From the NCBI GenBank assembly GCA_946902985.2, contig OX336388.2, positions 1,502,964,545-1,503,028,544 on the forward strand: a DNA stretch of 64,000 nt, read 5' to 3'. The notes below the pieces were generated by a model. It worked only from the letters and a program-made list of their open reading frames with translations, ran no database searches and was not told where the DNA came from. Position numbers and translations under genes: made by a program. Source of the DNA: Meconema thalassinum. Taxonomy: Eukaryota > Arthropoda > Insecta > Orthoptera > Tettigoniidae. Positions 32,901 to 44,265 of this stretch are shown piece by piece (position 1 is the first letter of the stretch; each line of letters begins with the position of its first letter).

Positions 32901-34236
32901 AATTGCAATTTTTCAGCAGTGATAGCACAGATGTCAATTTCAAATATGGCCGTGAGATATTCAGGTAGTCTATAGATATTTACTCTTGCCAAATTTGGTT
33001 TCGATAGCTGCAGCCGTTTAGGAGTTGATAGGGGAGGACACACAAACAGACACACATTTTCCCGGATCGATCTCATAAGACTACTTTTTCATCATTTTTC
33101 CAAAATGAGAAAAGTAAGCTAAAAATAGGGCCAGACGTAGATTCCTGAATCTTACCGTTTAATCGTATTTTTCGTTTTTCTCAATAACTTAAAAAATGCA
33201 GATGTCAACTTTAGGAAATAGGCTCCTCAAATGCAAACTCATCTGCAAACTTGGTATTGCTAGGACAATGGTAACTTCATTAACACCACTAACCTCAAAA
33301 CATTGCAACACCATCTCCTGAGGAATACAGGGAGCAACCCCCTACACTGCTGGCTGCGCAGAAAGTGAGATGTGGAGAGAATTGAAGTGATAGATCGTCG
33401 CTATGAAAGGGTGAAGGTCAGGGCGATTACCATGCGAGAACAGACGTAAGATAGCCCAACAGCTCACAAAGTTGGAGGACACACTGGGATTTATTACGAG
33501 ATAATTAGGGGTAAAAAGAAAAGAACTGAACATAATTTGATAGTATCATAAATAAATACAAATACCGTTTAAGAGTAAAATGAATTCCATACCTTTGGTG
33601 TAACAACAAATGAAGATTTCCTGCAAAACCATCAGTTTTAATTCCTGTCCTCTTTTTCTCATCAAATTAATATAAAATGCCAACTCATAATATTGTTCCT
33701 GAGAGAGTGAAGTGCGTTTAGTCATGAGCCTTGACTACTTATCTCTCAAATGTCCCAAACCATTTATTTTTGATAACAGCTGCTGGGATGCACCACTAGT
33801 GAGGATTTAGCAGTGGATGTAGTTTCTTCTTTTGAGACTAGTTGGTGTTTCACTGAGAATGGTTGACTAAATGCAAGCTGAAAGGAAACAAGTTTGGTGT
33901 GATTGTGCCAGCTTTGTAAGCATTGCATTCTCGTGCTCAGGGAAGGCTGAGTGGACCCTATTCCAACACTCATAATTCCTTGTATGGAAGAGGCAGAAAT
34001 CAAACCGAGGCAGTTTGTTTCCTTTCCTGTATTAAAAAATGCAGTAATTCTTGGCTGTGCAGAGGAAACTGTTTGTCAACATGAGGGAGACTCCTGCTTT
34101 GTATGGGATAACCAGCAGTAACTTGAATATCAGTTCTTGTCTCCAAGAGGGTCCTAAGCACATTCCACACCTACAAAACCAGTAGGTACCCTGGAGCATA
34201 TAGCTGTAGTTATTCTACTCAAGAATGTCATAGATC
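32901..34236. other. Repeat-derived sequence without genes
   Basis: It contains the inverted partner (33128-33243) of the dispersed repeat at 23036-23165 and the string AGCTGCAGCCGTTTAGGAG. No exon or transposase is seen in 33244-34236. Confidence 0.5.
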
Positions 34237-34998
34237 TACAGTAAAACCCCGTCTTAACGTGCCCGCTTTTAACGAAGATTTTTTTAAGTCCCAGCCAAAT
34301 CTCCATAAGCACAGTGTTATTTAAACCCCCTTCTAACGAACCCCGATATAAGGAAAAGTCCGCTTCTGAGGAATATATTTCACATAAATTACGATCGCGC
34401 ATCCTGTTGTAACGAATATGTCGATAAGATACCTTTTTCTAAACTTGTTTTGAATGTAAATTAACTTCCGTTTTGACGTAATCTCAGTCCGAAATTGACG
34501 CGCTAAACGATATCGCTCCTTTAGCAATGTATAGAACCGTGATAAATTGGCGCGGCCGCTGGAAATCACTGTTACAGGCAAGCAGCAGTCACTATCACGC
34601 TAGACGCTGTTGGTTAGTTATGTCCATTGAACTGTAGGTAGTACTGGAATGACGGCTGTATGGGAACAAAGTGCGGTTTACCTTGAGACTAGCTATACAG
34701 CCTAGAGGCATGACTGACGTAGGGCCTACGCGTAAATGTTGCGAGACTCGGGTAACTTCATGAAATATAAATATTTAGGCCAAAGGTCTCTTGCCTTCAC
34801 GTGATTTAGGTGAAAGATTAAAAGCAATAAGCAATAAGAAACTGAAAATGTTTATGGATATTCTACAAAATGAAAATGTATTCTAGAAAAAATTACGGAA
34901 TAAGTAGAAAGTCGTGCCTTCCATGGCTTACGCTGCCTGAACCGTCATTGATAGACCCCAAGTATATGCGTACGAAATGTAGAGCTGTTCAAGCACAA

Positions 34999-35068
34999 CG
35001 GCACAATCTTTCGTTCCAAAACATATGCGGCGAGAGTGCGGAAGTTAATGACGATACAGTTGTATACT
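34999..35068 (+). repeat. 70 bp ectopic copy of Tigger transposase sequence
   Basis: It matches 35725-35794 base for base except one position (GCGGCGAG versus GCGGTGAG). It encodes the same HNLSFQNICGESAEVNDD segment in an otherwise unrelated 5' region. Confidence 0.85.
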
Positions 35069-35340
35069 TATCTTCAACCGTTAGGGAGTTAGGACAGTTT
35101 TAGTCGGGTAATGTCTACAGTGACGTCAGCTGCCTTAACCTATAGCCGCAGCGCTCTTACACCAGCTAAGCACTTCTGTCCCGCTGCTCCAATCGCTGCT
35201 TAGGAATCACGTGGACGCGAGGGGTGCGGACTGAAGGCTCATTCTCTGTTTTTGTTCCTGTGTTGTTGGAAGTTGTGCTACGAGTTTTTTGTGTCTGTGA
35301 TAAAGAGTTGTAGTGCGAGTTACGGCGGACCACATTCATT

Positions 35341-36582
35341 ATGGCTGCAAAACGTAAGCTGACTCTTCAGAAAAAGATAGACATCATCAGGGATGTTGAA
35401 AGGGATAGCCAAGTACCTTTGTCACAGATGGCAAAAAAAAAAAATGACTTGGCACCCTCTACGCTGTTTGGCATCATGAAACAGAAGGAAGCTATTCTGA
35501 CCGCAGACGTTGAGTGCGGTTCTGGGGCAAAAATACGGAAGAATATTCGTTCTTCGCCGTACGAGGAACTTGAAAACATTTTAATGAAATGGTTCGAGGG
35601 AAAAAGGAGTGAGAACGCTCCAATTGACGGGAACATACTTAAACAAAAAGCTCAAGAAATCACACTTAAGCTGGGTTTGGTCGATCTCCATGCTTCTAAT
35701 GGCTGGTTTGATTGCTTCAAAAAACGGCACAATCTTTCGTTCCAAAACATATGCGGTGAGAGTGCGGAAGTTAATGACGATACAGTTGTATACTGGAAAG
35801 AGAAAACGTTGCCTCGACTTCTTGAAGGATATGATGCTAAGGATATTTTTAACGCCGATGAAACGGGAGTGTTTTACAACTTGCTCCCATCCAAAACATA
35901 TGCTGTTCGCGGAGAAAAATGCCACAGAGGCAAAAAAAGTAAAGAAAGACTGACAGCGTTGTTATGTGTTAACAGCAACGGGAGTGAAAAATTACCCCCA
36001 CTAATAATTGGAAAATTTAAGAATCCGAGATGTTTCAAGAACACCCGTACACTCCCATGTAAAAATGATTTTAACAAAAGTGCATGGATGACATCGGAGA
36101 TATTTCGAAAATTTTTACAAAGCTTGGATGCCAAGATGGGATCGGCAGGAAGGAAAATAGTGCTGGTGATAGACAGATGTCCAGCTCATCCTTCAGATAC
36201 GTCTTTCCTGCGGAATATCAAAGTGGTTTTCTTTCCTCCTAACTGCACCAGTCACCTGCAGCCTTTGGACCTTGGCATTATTCATTCTGTGAAAGTGAAG
36301 TACAGGAAGGCCCTGGTTAAAAGAGCTGTTTCTTTCCTCGAAAGAAATGAGGTAATGAAATTGAACATACTCCAAGCCATGCATATGTTTGTAGCAGCAT
36401 GGCAACTAGTCACAACGACCACTATTCAAAACTGCTTTGGCCATGCAGGTTTTGGTGCTATTTCAGAAGTTTTTAATGAAGAAGACGCTACTGATGACAT
36501 TGGGGAAGATTGGGGGTTTGTATCAAAGGATTCTACTGTCACAACATTTGAAGAATTTGTTTGCAAAAAGGCAAAGTACTGA
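35341..36582 (+). CDS. Tigger transposase (CENP-B/pogo family), 413 residues
   Basis: The protein cuts and pastes the element. The N-terminal CENP-B-type helix-turn-helix (KRKLTLQKKIDIIRDVE, about 5-55) is followed by the Tc5-type DNA-binding domain (about 75-145, with FDCFKKRHNLSF). The DDE_1 catalytic domain follows, with the first Asp in FNADETG (near 180), the second in LVIDRCPAH (near 280) and the third in LQPLDLGII (near 312). The C-terminal LNILQAMHM and TTFEEF blocks are collinear with the fragment at 6135-6624. The second motif has Arg where Asn is usual after the Asp. The frame stops at 36582, while the neighbouring frame carries the expected acidic tail (STEEEDEEEEEDTAEPTF), so a frameshift near 36570 has removed the last 30 or so residues. 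The ATG is at 35341. Catalytic residues are present, but activity is doubtful without the 3' end. Confidence 0.9.
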   Translation: MAAKRKLTLQKKIDIIRDVERDSQVPLSQMAKKKNDLAPSTLFGIMKQKEAILTADVECGSGAKIRKNIRSSPYEELENILMKWFEGKRSENAPIDGNILKQKAQEITLKLGLVDLHASNGWFDCFKKRHNLSFQNICGESAEVNDDTVVYWKEKTLPRLLEGYDAKDIFNADETGVFYNLLPSKTYAVRGEKCHRGKKSKERLTALLCVNSNGSEKLPPLIIGKFKNPRCFKNTRTLPCKNDFNKSAWMTSEIFRKFLQSLDAKMGSAGRKIVLVIDRCPAHPSDTSFLRNIKVVFFPPNCTSHLQPLDLGIIHSVKVKYRKALVKRAVSFLERNEVMKLNILQAMHMFVAAWQLVTTTTIQNCFGHAGFGAISEVFNEEDATDDIGEDWGFVSKDSTVTTFEEFVCKKAKY

Positions 36583-36656
36583 AGAGGAAGATGAAGAAGA
36601 AGAAGAGGATACAGCAGAACCAACTTTTGGGGCAGCAGTGGAAGGACTGGATATTG

Positions 36657-37120
36657 TCCAAATAGGTTATGAACATTCCCAAATGGGAATATGATGTTAA
36701 TTTCCGTTTGATCAGATACATTATCAATTAATATGATAAAATTGGTCCGGCCAGATCAAACAAAAAATGCCAGCGTTTCGCCCCAGTGTGCCGTTGGGCT
36801 CGTCAGTTGGTACAGACACACCTCACCAATACGCATGGCTAGCACATACTGAGAAGGCCATCACAAGACACAAAATACAAGTAGTATTGACATCACGAGT
36901 GATGCCAATGTGCTACGGAAGGCACAAGTATGTGCTAGCCATGCGTATTGGTGAGGTGTGTCTATACCAACTGACGAGCCCAACGGCACACTGGGGCGAA
37001 ACGCTGGCATTTTATGTTTGATCTGGCCGGACCAATTTTATCATATTAATTGATAATGTATCTGATCAAACGGAAATTAACATCATATTCCCATTTGGGA
37101 ATGTTCATAACCTATTTGGA
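36657..37120. repeat. Near-perfect inverted repeat (palindrome), 194 bp arms
   Basis: The arms are 36657-36850 and 36927-37120, with a 76 bp spacer. By eye they differ at only two positions. The outer half of the left arm is the 3' tail of the Tigger element; the inner half (GCCAGCGTTTCGCCCCAGTG onwards) has another, unidentified origin. Transcription through it would yield a long RNA hairpin. Confidence 0.93.
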
Positions 37121-37261
37121 TTGCCAAGGTAAGGTTTTAGGTAGATTTCATTAGAAAGCTAACTATTGCAAAGGGTCCCATGTTTCGACTTCCGGAAAAT
37201 TTCGACATATCTTCGCGTTTCACATCCCCCAGACCCCAAAACCACCGTCAGTTCAAAAGTT

Positions 37262-37297
37262 TATATATAATTTATGTGTATATATATATATATATAT
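37262..37297. repeat. (TA)n-rich microsatellite
   Basis: Alternating TA dinucleotides interrupted near the start. Confidence 0.8.
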
Positions 37298-37996
37298 TGT
37301 GCCCTTTTAGCAAGAAATATGCCAATGACAGTATACCAGCGTAGCTCAATTCGGAATTTTCGGGGCAGCGGTAAGTTCCCCCCACTCTGTGACTCACATA
37401 TTTTGGATCAATTAGAGGATACACTTGCAAGAATAACAACAAAATCAACTCCTATTTTAACACATTTAATTAATCAAATTAATGGCGCTACAAACACTTT
37501 AACAATTTAATTACTGACGCATAATCATCTACTTGTTCCAAATGAACAAGGAATCACAAATATAATAAATCAAATATTGTATTTAAACATATGGTTTCCA
37601 CATAAACCAACAATTCCTACTGAGTCTTACTTCCATAAAGCATCAACTGTAAGCTTTATATAACTCCGAGCTCTTTTGGCTCCATGCTTTACATAATAAT
37701 GGTGTCACTCTTGTACACCTCAAATACTATCTTTTATATTTTCTTAATCCTCCAAACAAATGTATAATTACATTTAAAATTTTATGTTAATTATCTAACT
37801 CAATATTTTGGGCATGTTCACACATTCAGCTGTTATCATCTCTCTTTATTTTCACAAATATATTAAGGTAATCAGGAAATCAATTGTGTACTCCAGAGCG
37901 TGAAGATACTTGACACAGTCAAAAAACTATAGTTACTCCCGAAACTTAGTTGCCTTCAATTAACTCGTGGAATCCTACTTCCATACATCATTACAA
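37298..37996. other. AT-rich sequence without recognised features
   Basis: No exon or element ends seen before the next LINE copy. Confidence 0.5.
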
Positions 37997-40900
37997 TCAT
38001 CATCATCATCATCTTGCACAGTTTCCAGCCACTGGCCGGGTCTGTTTGGAACACAAGGCTCTCCAACGTCTTCTGTCTTCCCACCATCTCTCAGCCTCCA
38101 CCCTTGTCCAGTCTTCTCCTCTCTTCTTCACGCTTTCTTCCACCCCCTTCAGCCACCTGTCTCTCGGTCTTCCCCTCGGTCTCTTTCCTTCCCACTTCGT
38201 CTCATGTACTCTCCTGGGTATCCTCTTCTCCTCCATTCGTTTTACATGTCCATACCATCTAAGTCTAGATTTCTCTATACCATCCTGTAATGGTTCCTCC
38301 TTCATTAATTCTCTGGTCCTCTCATTTCTTATTCTGTCCATCTTTGTAGCTCCAATACTGCTTCTCAAGAACCTCATCTCACTGGCCTGTATTTTGCTCC
38401 TCTCCCTTCCTTTCATAACCCAGGTCTCCGAGGCATACGTCAGGATAGGGACATAGTACGTCCGATATATGATCTTTTTGCTGTTCTGAGGGACATCCTT
38501 GCTCCATAACATGCTTCTCACACTCCTCCGAAATGCTTCTGCCTGCCTCCCCCGCTCATTTATTTCTCTATCGTTTCTTCCATTATCTTGTATCAGGCTT
38601 CCCAGATACTTAAAACTCTCCACTTTCTTCAGCTGTTCCCCACCAATTGTTATTCCCGTTGTGGTTCTTTCCTTCTTCCTTGTTGTGATCACCATCTCAC
38701 TCTTATTTATGCTAAATTTCATCCCATATCCTTGTATTACTCCTTCCCACACGTCCAACTGTTCCTGTACCTCCTCCTCCTTGTTTCCCCAAATCATCAA
38801 ATCATCTGCAAACACCATTGCTTTCATCTTTCCGTCCCCAATTACTTGTGCCACTCGGGTCATTATGTCATCCATCACCACAATGAAAAGTAACGGTGAC
38901 AGTGCACTTCCTTGTTTCAGGCCGTTTCTTTGTTCCAACCAGTCAGATCTCTCTCCTCCCACTTTCACACAGCTCACGCTTCCCTTGTACATCTCCTTTA
39001 TCCTCTTTATAGTCCATTTCTCTACTCCTCTATCCTCCAGGGACTTCCATACTTTGTTTCTGCATACACTGTCATATGCTTTCTCAATGTCCAGGAAGGC
39101 CATCAGTAGATCTGTTCCATATTCATAGTGCTGTTCTTGTAACTGCCTTACAGCAAAAATCAAATCCACTGTGGACCTTCCTGCTCTGAAGCCATGTTGT
39201 TCTTCCCTCATCCCTCCTTCTATCCTTGTCCTAATTCTCTTTTCCAAAACTTTCTCGAAGATCTTTGCACAATGACTCATCAGTGTTATTCCCCGATAGT
39301 TTCTGCAATCTGTTCTACTACCTTTCTTGAAGATCGGGACAATGATTCCTTTTTTCCAGTCCTCTGGGGTCTTCCTTTCCTTCCATGCTGTCCTCATCAC
39401 TCGGTACAGCCACTGTATCCCCACCTCTCCTGCTGCTCTCACCATCTCCACACTCAACTCATCCACACCCGGTGCCTTCCCTCCTTTCATCTTGTTCACT
39501 GCATCTTCCACTTCTTTCCATGTTAAGTCCTTTTCTGTTTGCAGTTCATCTTCCTCTTCCCCGATTTCTTCCTCCTCACCATCTTTTCCATTTGGGTTCA
39601 GAAGTTCTTCAAAATATTCTTTCCACATTTTCTTCAGTTCTTCCCTATTTTCTATCTCTTGTCCCCTTTTGTTCACCATTCTAACACAATCCGTAGGATC
39701 CTTCCGCCTCTTATCTTTCACCATCCCATACAGGACCTTTTTTGTACCTTCACTATCCTCCTCCATCATCTTTGTCCACTCTTCCATCCACTTCCTTCTC
39801 TCCTCAGCCACCACTCTCTTCGCCTCCTTCTTTCTTTCCTGGTACTCTTCCCTTGTCTCTACCGTCCTATTTTGATACCACCTCCTAAAGGCTCTATTCT
39901 TTTCCCTTACTATATCTTTTGTCTTCTCATTCCACCATGGTGTTTCCTTCCACCTCTTCTTACTACTTGTCCTCCCACATACTGCTTCTGCTGCACCCAC
40001 TAGTGTCTTCTTAAATCTAGCCCATTCCTCTTCCACCCCTCTTTCTTCATCTGTTGGAATTCCTTCCTTTACCATTTTGAGGTACTCGACCCTTCTATCC
40101 CCTTCTTTCAGTTTCCATATCCTTATACGTCTTTCCTGGTTCTCAGTCCCTTTCTTCTCCTTACTCCCTCTCAGGTTCATTACCAGTAATCGATGGTCGC
40201 TATCCAGGTTCTCCGATGGTATAACCTTGATGTCCGTGATGTTCTTATTTAGTTCTTTCTCATACAGTATATAGTCGACCACCGACTTCCTGGTCAAGTC
40301 ATCACTGTACCATGTGATTGTGTGGCTCTCTCTTTTCTTAAACCAGGAGTTCCCAACTAGCAGGCTGTTCCTCTGGCAGAAGTCCAACAGTCTCTTTCCT
40401 TCCTCATTTCTTCCACCCCAACCCTCTGGTCCTAGAACACTCTCATAACCTTGTCTTTCTCTTCCTACATGGGCATTGAGGTCCCCCATAACAATCATAT
40501 TTCTTCCTACCAGCTGCTTCTGCAATTCCTCTTCAAACTCCTCCTTCTCTTCAGAAGCGCAGCCTACTTGTGGAGCATATACTTGCACTATTTATACGGT
40601 CTCTCCCCTCAGTGCTACTTTCACTTTCATCATCCTATCACTTATTCTCCTCACTTCTTCTTTCAAACCATCTCGTACTACTACTCCCACTCCATTCCTC
40701 TTTCCCTCTTCGTTCCCACTCCAGTACAGTCTATAGCCTTTTCTCAGTACTCTCCTTCCTTCCCCTTTCCACTTTGTTTCTGCCAATCCCAATAAATCCA
40801 ACTTCCTTCTTTCCATCATATCCACTATCTCCTCCACCTTCCCCGTCAGCGTTCTTAGGTTTAAAGTTCCAAATCTTAGTCCGTGTGTACAGCCGTGTCG

Positions 40901-41157
40901 TCGTCTATTAAATCCATCCTGTCCGAGGCTCGTTCCATTTTTGAAAGCATTTGGTTTAATCCACTACTGGCTTGCTGGGCCTATCGTAGCTTCACCAGAG
41001 CCCCGTTAGCCGTCACTTTTCAGGGTTCCTGTAGGACCTTCACAGCTACCGTAACGGTCCCGGGGCACACGAAGTCCCCACTGTACTTCGCCCCTACAGG
41101 CAATCCCCTACTTTGTGCCGTTGCCCGTCTCCCACGACGTGGACGAGGGGTTGGACT
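37997..41157 (-). mobile_element. RTE-type LINE, copy 2
   Basis: It is almost identical to copy 1 over its whole length, including the 5' UTR up to GGGGTTGGACTTATG. The 3' end is (GAT)n at 37997-38012. The target-site duplication was not found, and the 5' boundary could lie further right than 41157, because only the stretch shared with copy 1 can be traced. Confidence 0.88.
38009..40837 (-). pseudogene. LINE endonuclease-reverse transcriptase, copy 2, one nonsense codon
   Basis: Same domain order as copy 1. A TAA at 40592-40594 interrupts the endonuclease shortly before QVYAPQ: copy 1 reads TTAGAA where this copy reads GTATAA. Downstream the frame is open to the stop in the GAT tail. The conserved SALSP motif is intact. 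The protein from this copy would lack the first part of the endonuclease. Confidence 0.9.
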
Positions 41158-41160
41158 TAT

Positions 41161-41612
41161 GGGACCTCGGTTCAACGCCCGGGTCGTTAACAACTTTAAA
41201 CACTCACGGTGTCTTTACTACATCTTACGAGACGGTTCCGGCCCACCCTTACTCTAAGAGAGCCAGGCCATTAACTCGGGCGCGATTTATGACACAGAGG
41301 GTGACGGGCGACTCTCTGTCTAACCCACGTTAGCAGCTCCTTTCCAAGGCTTTCAAAACAAACCTTCACATTATACTCAGTCCTGGGGAGAGACCGGGCT
41401 TTTACTGTACTGTATCCATTCAAACAAATATTCTTTGGTTCATAGACCACTTTCGTAACCTTGGCATTTATTAATTATGAGAGGGTCCTCATTGATTGGG
41501 GAAGATTAATACACATTCGACAACGAAGAATTAAGGGGCTTTTATCATAAGAGGATTCTGAGTTCGAATCTCTTCACATGCCTCGGGAACCATTCCCTTA
41601 TAAAGGACTTAT
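41161..41612. other. Spacer between inverted LINE copies
   Basis: No gene seen. The left part is relatively GC-rich and may be further 5' UTR of LINE copy 2. A GAGTTCGAATCTC string near 41560 resembles a tRNA B box, but no A box or tail accompanies it. Confidence 0.4.
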
Positions 41613-41623
41613 ACAAGACGCGA

Positions 41624-43900
41624 CTATATACTGTATGAGAAAGAACTAAATAAGAACATCACGGACATCAAGGTTATACCATCGGAGAACCTGGATAGCG
41701 ACCATCGATTACTGGTAATGAACCTGAGAGGGAGAAAGGAGAAGAAAGGGACTGAGAACCAGGAAAGACGTATAAGGATATGGAAACTGAAAGAAGGGGA
41801 TAGAAGGGTAGAGTACCTCAAAATGGTAAAGGAAGGAATTCCAACAGATGAAGAAAGAGGGGTGGAAGAGGAATGGGCTAGATTTAAGAAGACACTAGTG
41901 GGTGCAGCAGAAGCAGTATGTGGGAGGACAAGTAGTAAGAAGAGGTGGAAGGAAACACCATGGTGGAATGAGAAGACAAAAGATATAGTAAGGAAAAAGA
42001 ATAGAGCCTTTAGGAGGTGGTATCAAAATAGGACGGTAGAGACAAGGGAAGAGTACCAGGAAAGAAAGAAGGAGGCGAAGAGAGTGGTGGCTGAGGAGAG
42101 AAGGAAGTGGATGGAAGAGTGGACAAAGATGATGGAGGAGGATAGTGAAGGTACAAAAAAGGTCCTGTATGGGATGGTGAAAGATAAGAGGTGGAAGGAT
42201 CCTACGGATTATGTTAGAATGGTGAACAAAAGGGGACAAGATATAGAAAATAGGGAAGAACTGAAGAAAATGTGGAAAGAATATTTTGAAGAACTTCTGA
42301 ACCCAAATGGAAAAGATGGTGAGGAGGAAGAAATCGGGGAAGAGGAAGATGAACTGCAAACAGAAAAGGACTTAACATGGAAAGAAGTGGAAGATGCAGT
42401 GAACAAGATGAAAGGAGGGAAGGCACCGGGTGTGGATGAGTTGAGTGTGGAGATGGTGAGAGCAGCAGGAGAGGTGGGGATACAGTGGCTGTACCGAGTG
42501 ATGAGGACAGCATGGAAGGAAAGGAAGACCCCAGAGGACTGGAAAAAAGGAATCATTGTCCCGATCTTCAAGAAAGGTAGTAGAACAGATTGCAGAAACT
42601 ATCGGGGAATAACACTGATGAGTCATTGTGCAAAGATCTTCGAGAAAGTTTTGGAAAAGAGAATTAGGACAAGGATAGAAGGAGGGATGAGGGAAGAACA
42701 ACATGGCTTCAGAGCAGGAAGGTCCACAGTGGATTTGATTTTTGCTGTAAGGCAGTTACAAGAACAGCACTATGAATATGGAACAGATCTACTGATGGCC
42801 TTCCTGGACATTGAGAAAGCATATGACAGTGTATGCAGAAACAAAGTATGGAAGTCCCTGGAGGATAGAGGAGTAGAGAAATGGACTATAAAGAGGATAA
42901 AGGAGATGTACAAGGGAAGCGTGAGCTGTGTGAAAGTGGGAGGAGAGAGATCTGACTGGTTGGAACAAAGAAACGGCCTGAAACAAGGAAGTGCACTGTC
43001 ACCGTTACTTTTCATTGTGGTGATGGATGACATAATGACCCGAGTGGCACAAGTAATTGGGGACGGAAAGATGAAAGCAATGGTGTTTGCAGATGATTTG
43101 ATGATTTGGGGAAACAAGGAGGAGGAGGTACAGGAACAGTTGGACGTGTGGGAAGGAGTAATACAAGGATATGGGATGAAATTTAGCATAAATAAGAGTG
43201 AGATGGTGATCACAACAAGGAAGAAGGAAAGAACCACAACGGGAATAACAATTGGTGGGGAACAGCTGAAGAAAGTGGAGAGTTTTAAGTATCTGGGAAG
43301 CCTGATACAAGATAATGGAAGAAACGATAGAGAAATAAATGAGCGGGGGAGGCAGGCAGAAGCATTTCGGAGGAGTGTGAGAAGCATGTTATGGAGCAAG
43401 GATGTCCCTCAGAACAGCAAAAAGATCATATATCGGACGTACTATGTCCCTATCCTGACGTATGCCTCGGAGACCTGGGTTATGAAAGGAAGGGAGAGGA
43501 GCAAAATACAGGCCAGTGAGATGAGGTTCTTGTGAAGCAGTATTGGAGCTACAAAGATGGACAGAATAAGAAATGAGAGGACCAGAGAATTAATGAAGGA
43601 GGAACCATTACAGGATGGTATAGAGAAATCTAGACTTAGATGGTATGGACATGTAAAACGAATGGAGGAGAAGAGGATACCCAGGAGAGTACATGAGACG
43701 AAGTGGGAAGGAAAGAGACCGAGGGGAAGACCGAGAGACAGGTGGCTGAAGGGGGTGGAAGAAAGCGTGAAGAAGAGAGGAGAAGACTGGACAAGGGTGG
43801 AGGCTGAGAGATGGTGGGAAGACAGAAGACGTTGGAGAGGCTTGTGTTTCAAACAGACCCGGCCAGTGGCTGGAAACTGTGCAAGATGATGATGATGATG
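41624..43900 (+). mobile_element. RTE-type LINE, copy 3 (5' truncated)
   Basis: It is flanked by the 11 bp direct repeat ACAAGACGCGA (41613-41623 and 43901-43911). It starts inside the endonuclease and ends in (GAT)n. It lies in opposite orientation to copy 2, 0.5 kb away, giving a 2.3 kb inverted repeat. Confidence 0.93.
41625..43889 (+). pseudogene. LINE endonuclease-reverse transcriptase, copy 3, truncated with one stop
   Basis: The frame enters at YILYEKELNKN in the endonuclease, has a complete reverse transcriptase (FLDIEKAYDS, SALSPLL, FADDLMIWG), and is cut by a TGA at about 43533 (AGA in the other copies) just after SEMRFL. The frame then continues to the GAT-tail stop with RGRPRDRW. 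The copy is not functional because the endonuclease is mostly gone. Confidence 0.92.
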
Positions 43901-43911
43901 ACAAGACGCGA

Positions 43912-44265
43912 TTTAAAGTCGGCCGTGGCCTACATGACATACGCTCAATAATACCATACATTAGCTCCCTTTTAATACATACACAATGCCTCGTGATACA
44001 ACGTCACAAATAGAGGACTTATACAATTATCAATTCACTACAATCAACTACCCTCCATAAGTAATTTACCAAGTATTTTAACTTCTACGCTTTCCTAGCG
44101 TGACATTTTAATATTATTTGCGCTCCGTTGCGCTATGCATAATTTTAAGCCGAAATGTCTTCCCAAGAACTGATAAATCTCATTAGTAACAATTCATATC
44201 ATTTTTAATTCTTATATTAATCTTTTCCGTTGCCGATAAATCGCTCCCTTTTAAAACATTCCCTT
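43912..44265. other. AT-rich sequence without recognised features
   Basis: Sequence between the LINE target-site duplication and the presumed start of gypsy element 2. No coding signal. Confidence 0.5.

Larger units (their letters stand above)
34237..36656 (+). mobile_element. Tigger (pogo) DNA transposon, 3' end lost
   Basis: The 5' end reads TACAGTAAAACCCCGTCTTA, a typical Tigger end starting at TA. A long 5' region (1.1 kb) precedes the transposase at 35341. The expected inverted 3' end is missing; instead the sequence runs into a long palindrome at 36657. The 5' region contains a 70 bp exact or near-exact copy of transposase DNA (34999-35068). Confidence 0.8.

Noticed and set aside
41540..41580. 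Further SINE between the inverted LINE copies
   Set aside because: Only a B-box-like GAGTTCGAATCTC is present, without A box, tail or target-site duplication.
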